A stretch of DNA of 64,000 nt, taken from the NCBI GenBank assembly GCA_902806575.1, contig CADCXD010000009.1, positions 744,001 through 808,000 on the forward strand. Direction: 5' to 3'. The first letter of the stretch is position 1, and every line of letters begins with the position of its first letter. The notes beneath the pieces were generated by a model. The model saw only the letters and a program-made list of their open reading frames with translations, was not told where the DNA came from and made no database searches. Of the stretch, positions 9,390 to 20,421 are shown piece by piece. Both the position numbers and the translations under genes were made by a program. Origin of the DNA: Jackrogersella multiformis. Taxonomy: Eukaryota > Ascomycota > Sordariomycetes > Xylariales > Hypoxylaceae.

Positions 9390-12300
9390 TGGTATCCGTT
9401 GAGATAGATGAACAATTCTCTATTGGAGTTACCTAATAGGTCGGGTGCGGTTTGTCAGAAAAAGTTACCGGCCTACTGATCTGAAGAATCTCTGTCGAAC
9501 GCAACCTTGGTCGGGGATGCCATAATATTTATTTCCCTAGTTTCCTCTAGTTTCCTAAAGAGCAGCCTATCATATCAGCCCGATTCCAGTCGAATCAGGA
9601 CCGTTACCATGATCAATATATGGTTCGCGCACCAAACCTACCCACCGGTCAAACTTACTTGTGTCGTGCGGTTGGGACTTTTAGATTCGCAACTTGTTTC
9701 CAATTGGGATACTAGACTTGTGTTTCCTCTGGGTCTTATCATATTGATCTGCAGGCTTGGTCAGAAATCAGATAGATCACCTCATATCCCCCGTGGGACC
9801 AACTAGAACGGGAGTTTATATCTGAAGCAGGAATCTTCTAGCCAAGTCCAAGAGTGCCCCAAGGCGCCTGTGACCGCGGACTTGGGATAAGTCTAGGAGC
9901 TCATTCGCGGGGACCAAAGCCTCCAAATCGGTACTGGCCAACCTAGTCTTCAGAGTGACCTTTACCGAGTAGGATCCATGCCATCAACGTCATACATATT
10001 CCCTGCATAACGAGACGAAGCTCTCGGATGAGTATAATCTGCGATCACCAATATCGATTCGACATGCTCAGCGAGAGCTCGCTGCCGTTACCCACCCTCA
10101 CGCAAGGGAAAGTAACTTAGGTGACACCCTTAAGACGTGTGTATCCTTCAGACAAGCGTCCCACCGTCGCTGAGACCCCAAATGCAGAAGTAAGAGCGTG
10201 ACTGCTGTCATCGCTTCCGGAATATGCCCCCATCAACGGCTTGACCGACTCGGACGATAAGAAACAACGAACCCCTATTCGACGCCTGCTTACCCGCAAG
10301 ACGCTCCACCGTGTCTCCTCGACGGGATGAGTGGTACAATATGAGGGTGACCATTGGGTTATTATAGCGCAAGTCCAGTATGATCAGCAGTAATCATGGG
10401 AATGTAAGAATTCCCATCTTTATGGCTCACTGCTGTGCAAGGTAGGCATCTCCATTAAGCAGGGGTGATCTAAAATGTGGTAACTCGAGGTCGTTTATAT
10501 TAGCCGGCCCATTTGCTAGTATCCACTTTACTCCCTTGTCAGGATACCGTCACCGTGGATGATGTAAGATGACTTGCATATCCTACAGGGAATATCTCCT
10601 CCGACTATCTTCTAATATGACACTCTCCTTTTCTTTCGTCCATGTTACGGAACTGTAACATTGGAACTACTACCGTCGTGACGAGCGCTCCTCCAACCAG
10701 ACAACGCCCCGAGACACACCCTAGTGACCGACGCACACCTCGAGATTTACTCCCTGATATCTATGCCGAGTTTTACTATTTGCTCTAGGAGGATATAAGA
10801 GGCTTCGGGTTCATGATTATATACCAAACCAAAGGGTAGAACGCTTAAACACTCCTTGATAACTTCGTGGATGGTCTATAAAATTATAGAAAATCGGGAG
10901 AGGTAAGACATGCGCGCATGTAATTACTTGTTTATTGGGGCTTGGTCTAATGCCAATCTGGGGTACTAACAAAACGGGAAGCAATACAACCTAGCGGAGT
11001 AGACAAGCTTACCTGCCTACCTGGTTAGGTAGACCTTCGACACCTAGTTAATAGCAGTTTGTGACATATCGCAATATTGGCACCGAGCTACATCGTGCGA
11101 TATAAAGACTATAACTCCTAATATTCACACCGGCTGACCGGTCAGCGACGGCTTGAATATGTTTCCTTCTTGAGGTGTCACAACATCAGAAAAGCCGGTG
11201 AGTGCAAAATCCTGGAACCATGAAGTGCTGATTTCCTTTTTTACCACTCCACCATCGTCACATCTCGTTTGTCGTTGATGCAAACAATAGTTAGGCAAAC
11301 CGACGATCGAAATTGCCTCCCGCCTGGTTGCCGTGACCGCCCTATTACGTCGGCCCTTGCCACGGTGTGCGGCACGAGACGGTCGTAGCGCCGACGGCGC
11401 GCAATCCGAGTTGTCAGATGAGATGAGATGATGCACGTATGGTCCTCTACTAAGAGTCGGTCGCCAAGTGTCGTCATCCCATCTCTCCCTTGAGTTACTG
11501 GGAAAGCAGGAGAGGTTCCGAGTGGCGGGCGGTGCGAATAGACTCAACCCGCCCGCCCGTCTTCAGCCCATAGGCACGTTTCCTGGCGCGGCGGCTGAAG
11601 ATGGCCAATCCGTCCCTCGCCCGCCGCCCTCAGCAATTTTTCTGATAAGGCATATGACTCCCTTGCGTCGACCGATCATCAAGCAAACCGAAGGAAAACT
11701 TGCGTGTGTCGGGCCAGGCCTCGGACTGCTACCGCAGCAGTATGCAAGACATCCCGAGCTTGCTCTCGAATGGCTTCGTGGGGTTGCGGGAGTAGGCAAT
11801 GATCTACACATACCGGAACGAGGCGGGCTATAAATGTAACTGTGAAAGTGATCAGTCTGAACGAACTCTTGACGGTTGCTTACAAAGTAGGGAGTCTGTA
11901 GATGGTATTAACACTGGCTTATTACGCCCCCTTGCGCCTAGTGGCGCTGCGCTGTAATAAGGAAGTAAATATCAGCAATATTTTGGTGTGATACTTACCA
12001 GGTAGAGTAGAGCTGGCCGTAACGTTATTTACTGGTTAAAATATTCTATTAATGAAATCAGAAGGTTACTTCACGTTTTATAGGAATAGCACTGTTAATA
12101 CACTTCATAGCTCGGATAAACGAATGAAATATGCTTACACAGGAATATGAATCACATGACCATTCGCATGCTTACATAAGCTGCATCTAGTTTCCATTGA
12201 ACATTTAATTGAACATTTATTTCCAAGATTCTTTTTTTCTTCATTCTGTGCGACACACCAGTTACTTACCTGGTATACAACTTGGAGAAGGTAGCGTTAC

Positions 12301-12763
12301 GACCAGCTTCAGTATGCTGGCGTCACTTACATTCTATAATTTGTCTATTGAACGTCATCTAGTGATGTTTCATTCATTCGAAACGGTTGGAGACAACCTA
12401 CTGGAGGTTTCCTATCTCTTCCACATCTTTCGCACTCAGATATATACCTAGGTAGGTATCTACTTACCAATATGTATTTATGATGGCCCCTTAACTGGAT
12501 GGCTCGACTGGATTGCTTCACCAATCACGAGGAGTCGATTCGAGTTGCCTTTATAGGTAATGTTGATTGAAAGGTACCTTCAAGTGATAGGTGTTAATAA
12601 CTATGGCTCAAAGAATATACACTTCCCTTCTACTCACAGTAGGCTTCAGCCGGCCCCAGATGATTCCAGCTGGTAAGCTATGGTACTTTAGATCTACAGC
12701 AAGGCTCTGCTTACGGCATATCGCTCCCTTCCACCTATTTTTCAGCGTCAATTTGTGATCACA
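9390..12763. other. 3.4 kb spacer without a supported gene
   Basis: Short frames on both strands, including a GC-rich patch at 11270-11830 with overlapping frames of 80-140 codons that begin at non-ATG codons and show no recognisable domain. The last few hundred bases are the HET gene promoter and include an ACCTAGGTAGGTA repeat at 12446-12458. Confidence 0.45.
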
Positions 12764-14766
12764 ATGCATTTGCTAGACGTCGAGACACTTGAATTACACC
12801 ACTTTCAAGGCACCGATATCCCAAAATACGAATATGCTATCCTTTCGCATACCTGGGGCGAGGGCGAGGTGAGCTTCCAGGATTTACAATCCGGGAAGGG
12901 CCCTTCCAAGCAGGGCTGGGAGAAGATAGCCCTTACTTGCGAGCAGGCAAAAAGTGATGGCCTCAAATGGGCTTGGGTGGACACATGCTGCATCGATAAA
13001 TCAAGCAGTGCCGAGCTTAGCGAAGCCATCAACTCAATGTACCAGTGGTATAAAAATTCAAATATTTGTTATGCTTATCTCGTCGATGTGGGTGAGGTAT
13101 GTCATCTGGCACGGATTGTTACGGAGTTACTGAATTCGTCGGCTAATGCTAATAGTTCCCGTATGTGCCTTCAACGGAGGATGGAAAGCGACAGATTTCT
13201 ACATGGTTCACGAGAGCCTGGACATTGCAAGAGTTAATCGCACCGTCTAATCTCGTTTTCTATGACCATGCCTGGAGATGCATAGGTCCATGTGTAGGAG
13301 AAATAGCGAGTGTTGTCTCCAACGTTACCAGGATCCCGGCGCCCTTAATAGACGACAATAATTCCCCAACCAAATATGACTTATTCAAATATAGCGCCGC
13401 CCAGAAAATGTCTTGGGCAGCAAACAGATCAAGCACACGCCCCGAAGACGTAGCGTATTCGCTTTTAGGGCTGTTTGATATCAACATGCCGCTCTTATAT
13501 GGCGAGGGAGAGAAAGCTTTTATCCGATTGCAGGAAGAGATTCTCAAAGAAACGGATGATCATTCGTTATTGTGTTGGACAGTCCCGGAGTCTAGTGATA
13601 GAGCATGGACGCTCCAAAGCGTGTTCGCAACGTCGCCTGAGGGTTTCGCATCATCAGGAAAAATTAAGGGGAATCTCTTCGATACTGGCATTCCGTCTGC
13701 GGTTACCAACAGAGGACTCCAGCTATATCTATCCCTCACGGAACGACGCTACGACGAAGGTTCTCATCTCTACCATGGAAACGCCGCATGTTCTATATAT
13801 GATGCGGCGCTAAATGCAGTAGAGTGGGAACTAGATCAAAACGTCTTCGTGAACCAAATGTCAATCATACTAGTCAGGACACCGCAGATATCACGAGGCC
13901 ATCTACAGTCGGTTAATAGATATGCAAGATTGGCGATGCCTGGGCTCGGGCGCGTTAGCATCGACAAGCACTACACAAAAATAATAGAGGCCATGAAACA
14001 TCGGGCTGAACTGATATATATCCACAAATCCCTGTTTGACTGGGAACGGGATCGGTTCGGAGCTGGGGGTGTTCATCTGCAAAATATCCCCGTTGCGGAA
14101 AGTCTCTTGCCATTGCATAGGAGGGTAGAGGGCGAAGAATATGGTCTGGAAATCAAGTCAGTGCTATATTCCGGATTATATGAAGAACTTCGCGACGTCA
14201 CTACCCACGGTGTTCCTCAACATGCAGAAAAACACATAACGTGGTCTCCAATCTACGGCTGTGTCATATTTTCCTCTGCCCTTGGAAACTTTAGAAGGTG
14301 GCCATCTTTCGTAGCCTTTGGCGTGGGATCGCCCCATGATACGCGGGACCTGTTCACTATCCTTCTTGCTTGGGACGGGAAATTTATTCACTTCAGCCTC
14401 CGTCCAAGCAAGTTCCAGATGCCAAGATACTTTTCGGTTGTACCGTGGATGCAAGAGGCTAATACAGTCCGGGCAATTTTCGCTGATCCGTCCGACCCTT
14501 CGACGCACAAGGGAAATACCTGGGAGATGTACGGCGAGATAGCTAGGACGCGTGCAGTCATTGGGGACTGCGATGTCGAGTTGATCTTAGAGCGAGAAGA
14601 CCCCAGTACCAAAGCTGGAGAGGCGGCAGGTAACCGGTTACATTTCCTGATTCGGGCTTCTTACAACAAGGTTCAGCAAGGGGACGGGGATAAAAAAGAT
14701 GAATCTGAAAAAATAGGTCACATTGAACAAACTTCAAATGAATCTAAAGAGGAGCATTCTACCTAG
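12764..14766 (+). CDS. HET-domain (heterokaryon incompatibility) protein
   Basis: Two exons (12764-13096, 13156-14766) around a 59-bp intron (GTATGT...CTAATAG) give about 647 aa. The N-terminal HET domain carries the usual blocks in order: YAILSHTWGEGEVSFQDL (from ~residue 26), WAWVDTCCIDK, YAYLVDV, WFTRAWTLQELIAP, then RPEDVAYSLLGLF and MPLLYGEGEKAF. The C-terminal ~350 residues have no repeat (no WD40 or ankyrin) or other domain I recognise. HET proteins trigger vegetative-incompatibility cell death, or act as NLR-like immune executors. Most single genes of this type have no assigned partner, and none is visible here. ATG 12764 is the first ATG in frame ahead of the conserved HTWGE block. 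The TAG stop lies inside a TACCTAGGTA repeat copy. Confidence 0.93.
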
Positions 14767-14769
14767 GTA
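14759..14769. repeat. CTAG palindrome overlapping the HET gene stop codon
   Basis: CTACCTAGGTA at 14759-14769 is a copy of the dispersed TACCTAGGTA palindrome. Its central TAG (14764-14766) is the stop codon of the HET gene. Confidence 0.7.
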
Positions 14770-15023
14770 TATACGAGGAATATATAGTATAACGGATGGT
14801 GTAATGTATCACGTTTCTCAGTCCTAGGTAACTCCTATGTCAATACTAATATATCATACATCGGATAATACCAACATCAATCTCTAGCTCATAAACTTAG
14901 TAACTGATGATCTTCAACCTTGACCTTATTCAATTTTCATATCTAGATAACAACCTGCTCTTGAAGACAACTTCCCTAAACGCCGGCTCAAATGCAATGA
15001 TTAAACGACCAAGCCAACCCAAA

Positions 15024-16476
15024 TCACGCCCCGAGATGAGCGTACTCTTTATTGAACGCTCGTCCGATGACCATGCGCCGGATCTCCGACGTGCCTGCCC
15101 CTATCTCGTACAGTTTGGCACTACGAAAACTGTTAGCTTCGAGACGTAACTCAACCAACCCCAAGCCAAATCAAAAATAAAGAAAATAAGAGAATAACAG
15201 AGCATAATAGTAGAATTAATAATGGGAGAATGAGAGTAAATAAAAAGACGAAAGAGACAACTCACTCCCTCAGCAACCTCGACGCCGGCATCTCCTCCAC
15301 GTACCCCATGCCGCCGAGCAGCTGGATGCAGTCGAGCGCGCACTCGGTGGCGCGCTCGGCGGCGTACAGGATGGCGCCGGCGCAGTCCTGGGTGCGGACC
15401 GCGCCTTCCTCGTCCACCGCCTTGGCCGTGGCGTAGGTGTAGGCGCGCGAGGCCTGCAGCTTGGTGTACATGTCGGCGAGGCGGCCCTGCACGAGCTGGT
15501 TGTGGGCGACGGGCGCGCCGAACTGCTTGCGCCGGTGGGTGAAGGGCAGCGCCACGTCCAGCGCCGCCTGCATGAGCCCCAGCGGCCCCGCGCTGAGCAC
15601 CAGGCGCTCGAGGTCCAGGCCCTCCATCAGCACGCGCACGCCGCCGTCGACGCGGCCCAGCACGTGCGCCGCCGGCACGAACACCTCGTCGAACACCAGC
15701 TCCCCCGTGTTGCTGCCGCGCATGCCCATCTTGTCGAGCTTGCGCGCGCAGCTGAAGCCCGGCGACGACGCCGTCTCCACGATGAAGGCCGTGATGCCCT
15801 TGGACCCTCGCTCCGGCGCCGTCTTCGCGTACACCACCACCACGTCCGCGTCCGGCCCGTTCGTGATCCACATCTTAGTGCCGGTGAGCGTGAACCCGCC
15901 GTCGACCGCCTTCGCGACCGTGCGCATGCCGACCACGTCGCTGCCGGCGCCCGTCTCGGACATGGCGAGGGCGCCGACCTTGGTCCCCGCGATGAGCCCC
16001 GGCAGGAACTTCTGCTTCTGGGCCGGGGTGCCGTTGAGCTGCAGCTGGTTGACGCACAGCTGGGAGTGGGCGGCGTAGCTCAGCGCGATGCTGCCGCTGG
16101 CGCGCGACAGCTCCTCCATCACCACGCAGTGGGCCTGGTACCCCATGGCGAGGCCGCCGACGTCCTCGTCGGCCGTCATGCCCAGGAAGCCGGCGGCGCC
16201 CAGCTTCGGCCACATGTCCGCCGGGAAGGCGTTGCTCTTGTCGGTGAGCGCCGCGACCTCCTCCGTGACCTCGCGGCGCGTGAACTCCTGCACGCGCTCG
16301 CGCAGCTCCGCCAGGTCGGAGGTAGAGGGCGGCGTGAAGCCCTGCGGGTGCTTGGAGGAGGCGAAGGACCGGATGTGTGGTAGCGAGGATAAGACGGGGG
16401 GTTTGGTGATGGAGGTGAGGGCCAGTGAGTGCCGCGTGGGGCGGCTTAGAGCTCGGAGGGCCTTCATACTTGCCAT
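15024..16476 (-). CDS. ivdA: Isovaleryl-CoA dehydrogenase, mitochondrial
   Basis: Two exons (16476-15266 and 15120-15024) with a 145-bp intron (GTGAGT...GTAG) give 435 aa. It catalyses FAD-dependent oxidation of isovaleryl-CoA to 3-methylcrotonyl-CoA, the third step of leucine catabolism. Residues 1-40 are Arg/Ser-rich with few acids, as in a mitochondrial presequence. FAD/substrate motifs AMSETGAGSD (171-180) and KMWITNG (201-207) are present. GLDLERLVLSAGPLG holds Glu290 at the position that is the catalytic base in isovaleryl-CoA dehydrogenases, separating it from most other acyl-CoA dehydrogenases. The C-terminus LYEIGAGTSEIRR...GRAF comes from the second exon. It is divergent from the MCC beta gene, its next pathway step, across a 367-bp shared promoter. 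The coding strand is very GC-rich at third positions, which creates a long antisense frame. Confidence 0.96.
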
Positions 16477-16843
16477 TGTGAATAGATAACAGGTGGTTGT
16501 CTACCTTATACTAGGTAGGGGTATTTAGGAAAGAAGTTGGAAGGTTTAGAAAAGGGGAAAGTATTTTGTATCATAGAACAATGCAAGTGCTGATGATGGA
16601 TACTCGGCTCATTCCTTCCCTACGTAAGGAGTGCCGTAGGTAGCGGGTAGTTCCGGCATAGCGGCTATCACCGGCAACGCTCCTCCTTCCCTGGAAACCC
16701 GACGTCAGTTCCCTCGGCTCCAATTTCCTTACGTTCTTTCAACATTCTTAGTCCACTCCTATGTGTAATTACTTTCCTTCTACATAACACATAACAAGAT
16801 GTTACAATAGCAGTATGTAGCAGAACACACACTGCCTCCAAGG
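16477..16843. promoter_or_regulatory. Shared bidirectional promoter of the leucine-catabolism pair
   Basis: The 367 bp between the two divergent start codons must hold both promoters. A CCAAT pentamer (about 16721, GCTCCAATTTCC) is visible. No regulator binding site can be assigned with confidence. Coordinated control by leucine or its products is inferred from the arrangement. Confidence 0.6.
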
Positions 16844-18760
16844 ATGTCCGTACTAAGATGCTCGAGGGACCTATTCGGTTTCTCACGCCAATTGACTCGA
16901 CAATGCATACGTCGTCCCCGCCGACCGCCTCACGTTATCCGTCTTCCCGCTCGAGAAATCGCGTCTTACACGGCCCCGTACCAGGTAAATGCCATATCGG
17001 TGATACAGAGCAGCGTCGACTCCACGTCAGACGAGTTCAAGGAAAATGAGAGGCTCATGGGCGACGCCATGGCCCGTCTGGAACAGCTGACACGCACGGC
17101 TCAGCAGGGCGGGTCCGCGAAGGCGAGAGAGAAGCATATCGCGAGGAAGAAGATGCTACCGAGAGACCGAGTGACGGCTTTGGTAGACCCGGGTACGACG
17201 TTCATGGAGCTGTCGCCTTTGGCAGGTCACGAGCTCTACCCAGAGGCGGACGTGCCCGCGGGAGGCATCATTACCGGGATCGGGGTTGTGGAGGGCGTTA
17301 CGTGTGTGATAGTAGCTAACGACAGCACGGTTAAGGGTGGCACTTATTACCCCATTACTGTGAAAAAGCACTTGAGAGCCCAGGCCGTTGCTCAGGAGAA
17401 TAAACTGCCGTAAGTTAAATTGCGGACTACATACTACATCTAATGGCGAAACCAGGCAGGTCTAGTAAGATATGTTCTAACATAATAGCAATATAGCTGC
17501 ATATACCTGGTGGACTCGGGCGGTGCGAACCTGCCTCACCAATCAGACGTCTTTCCGGACCGCGAACATTTCGGTCGCATATTTTACAACCAGGCGAGGA
17601 TGAGCTCCCAAGGGATTCCCCAGATCTCCGTGGTTATGGGTCTGTGTACGGCGGGCGGGGCCTACGTGCCTGCCATGAGCGACGAGAATATCATCGTAGA
17701 GGGACAGGGACATATTTTCTTGGCGGGGCCACCTCTTGTCAAAGCTGCTACAGGCGAAGAGGTGTCGGCGGAAGACCTAGGAGGTGGTGCCATGCACACC
17801 TCTGTGTCTGGCGTGTCGGATTATCTTGCTATAGATGACGCCCACGCAATCGTGCTCGCGAGGAGGTGTATCAGCAACCTGAACTGGCCGCACAAGGCTA
17901 GCCCTTCTTCAAAGAGCTACTCCGAACCTTTGTATCCCGCATCTGAACTCCTCGGCATAGCGTCGACGAACTTACGCAAGCCACTACAGATCCACGAGGT
18001 GATCGCACGCATAGTCGATGGGTCGCACTTCGCCGAATTCAAACGTGATTATGGCTCTACCCTCGTAACGGGCTTCGCGAGCATATACGGGCAACGCGTG
18101 GGAATCGTGGCCAACAACGGGATCTTGTTCGGGACGTCTGCCCAGAAGGGCGCGCACTTCATAGAGCTGTGCGCGCAACGCGGGATTCCTTTGGTTTTTC
18201 TGCAGAATATCAGCGGTTTCATGGTCGGCGCACAAGCGGAGCGAGACGGCATCGCCAAGCACGGCGCCAAGCTAGTGACGGCCGTTGCGTGCGCCGATGT
18301 GCCCAAGTTTACCGTCGTGGTAGGCGGCAGCTACGGCGCGGGTAACTACGGGATGTGCGGGCGCGCGTACGGCCCGCGATTCTTGTGGATGTGGCCCAAC
18401 GCACGGATCGGGGTCATGGGCAGCGAACAGCTAGCCAACGTCATGGAGACAGTGGGTCAGAGGGCGGATCCGGAGCTGAAGGATCGGATCGAGCGCGAGA
18501 GCGACGCTGTGTATTCCTCTGCTAGGCTATGGGTGAGTACCCAGTTGTGCCATGTCCCTTTGTTCATTCATCTTCCCCACCCCGCCATGTCTTGTATCGC
18601 CTTGTTGCCTTGCCTACTAACTTTAGACTCTATGTAGGACGACGGCGTTATCCCCCCACATCATACGAGGCGATACCTCGGGTTGGGCCTGAGAGCCGCA
18701 CTATCGGGTAGGAACGATGTCCAGGCTGGTGATACCAGATTTGGGGTCTTCCGGATGTAA
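16844..18760 (+). CDS. mccB: Methylcrotonoyl-CoA carboxylase subunit beta, mitochondrial
   Basis: Three exons (16844-17409, 17497-18532, 18638-18760) with introns of 87 and 105 bp give 574 aa, close to the usual ~560. This is the carboxyltransferase subunit of the biotin enzyme that converts 3-methylcrotonyl-CoA to 3-methylglutaconyl-CoA. The N-terminus is Arg-rich with little acid, a likely mitochondrial presequence. Visible family motifs are YLVDSGGANLP across the first junction, SVVMGLCTAGGAYVPAMSDE, the LAGPPLVKAATGEEV block, FLQNISGFMVG, and GGSYGAGNYGMCGRAY followed by MGSEQLANVM. Residues after the second intron (DDGVIPPHHTRR...) complete the domain. The alpha subunit gene, often adjacent in other fungi, is not in this window. 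Confidence 0.96.
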
Positions 18761-20216
18761 CAAACACACCCGATGGGCTCGAATCTACATAGATAGAGGC
18801 AATCTAGGGCAGATCCGCATACGCGAGGCAATCTACAGCTTACCTAGAAGGTGCTGGGCCCGAGGACTTCAGGAGCGGTGAAGAGATTTCGATCTTTAGA
18901 CTTGACCGCCTTCTCGCCCTGGATACGGGGATCCGCCCAATGACTACGCTTCGTTTGGTTATCACGGCTCTGCTCGCCAGGGTTCGTCCATGTAATGAGA
19001 CGGATAGGGATCTAAGGCACGGCCAATGGGTCGAGTAAGACTCATATATCAGAATTTGAATTTGACGATCCTTCTGCTCCTTTGACTGCAACGGCGGTGA
19101 CAGAGATGGAGGGCCTGCAAGCGTTTCCGGCCGAGTCGTGTTGACGACAGCATTGTCAGATCACGTTACGTCGTATTCCGCCACCATACGCCCGTAGGTC
19201 CTGGGACATGCCGGCACTAGAGGGTCGGTATTTCTAGGTAGGTACGCTATCTGGGATAGGTAATAGATGGATGCTGCGGCGCGTATGCGCGTAGCCGTCA
19301 GTGGAAGAGCGCAAGCAAGCTCGTCCAACGCATCCCGTGCCCATCCCTTGCCCGCCCGGGCCCGTCAGATTGACGCTCAGAGGATTGGAGTGGAAGCTTG
19401 AAGAACTAGGTATGTTCGGGGACGCCGATACATTCTGGTTTGTTATTATGTTTCTGTTGCTGCCGTTGCTGTCTTCCGGCTTCTTGCTCTTGATCATTGA
19501 TGGCTTCCTGGAATTGTTACCATGTTAGAGCCTGGCACTGTACCTACCTACCTAGCTGCGTAGGTACATGGCCAGGAATATACATCACCCCCATTTAATC
19601 AAGTTTGATGGAGGTTGTTACACAAGTCTAGGTACCTATAACGTGGGGTTGATGCGGGCCCTCCCGCAGCAGTGGATGCCCGGTTAGAGTTTTTGCCTGT
19701 TACCAGCCAAGCCATACGATCAGCGGTTGTACGGTATGCTATATAGGTGCATATTTACACATGGGATGAATATCGTTGTACGTGGGTACTCGATGCCCTG
19801 GAATAGCATACGGCCTGCCTTGCCTTATATGCCATATCATATCATATTATATCTTACCTTACCTAATATACGTGTCTGCCATACATAGGTGCCTATCTAG
19901 ACGCATACACATATCTCTTCCCGCGTCTGCTTGTGAAACTACAGTAGGTAGTATAGGAGCAGAGGAGAGGTAGGCTGCAAAAGAAGCAAAGCAACAGCAA
20001 AGCAAGGAGGCAGGTTGATCACATCTCATCTTCCGCCACTCGCGGATCTTACATAAAAAGAACCCGGGATCTCTGCCTCGGCATAGACATAGGCATACCT
20101 ATAGGTACATTACATGCATGCGCACATGCATGGTAGCGCGCACGCAACGGAGCGGTATGCGGTGTAAACTGACATGTCGACGGCCACGAGCGGGCCGGCG
20201 AAACATGGCGTGGGAA

Positions 20217-20270
20217 TTGGAATTGGAATTGGAGATGCGGATGGAAATAGAAATCGAAATAGAAATTCCG
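20217..20270 (+). repeat. Purine-rich imperfect hexamer repeat
   Basis: Tandem GGAATT units pass into GAAATA/GAAATC units, almost free of C on the plus strand. A similar purine-rich run (GAGATA/GAGATG units) lies at 20878-20932. Confidence 0.6.
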
Positions 20271-20380
20271 AAGGGCGCGCCGCGCCTGTTTGGGCTTGTT
20301 GGTAAGCTGGACATGGAGGTGGAAGACGGATGCAGCGCGAGGCTTACCGTCTGACTAACACCGACACTCCTCGGCTAACA

Positions 20381-20421
20381 GGTAGGTACCTAGGGTAACA
20401 ATTTACCTACCTACCTAGGTA
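20381..20421. repeat. Cluster of CTAG palindromes with GGTA/TACC units
   Basis: GGTAGGTACCTAGG (20381-20394) is followed within 20 bp by TACCTACCTACCTAGGTA (20404-20421). This is typical of the dispersed family seen in most spacers of the window. Confidence 0.75.

Noticed and set aside
10069..10082. Short palindrome AGCGAGAGCTCGCT
   Set aside because: Only 14 bp, single, and in a region without other features.
11125..11833. Overlapping frames of 80-140 codons on both strands in a GC-rich patch
   Set aside because: They begin at non-ATG codons and show no domain or splice structure; composition alone explains them.
15502..16383. A 293-codon plus-strand frame opposite the isovaleryl-CoA dehydrogenase gene
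   Set aside because: It is rich in Arg/His/Ala/Gly, the typical shadow of a GC3-rich gene on the other strand, and shows no domain.
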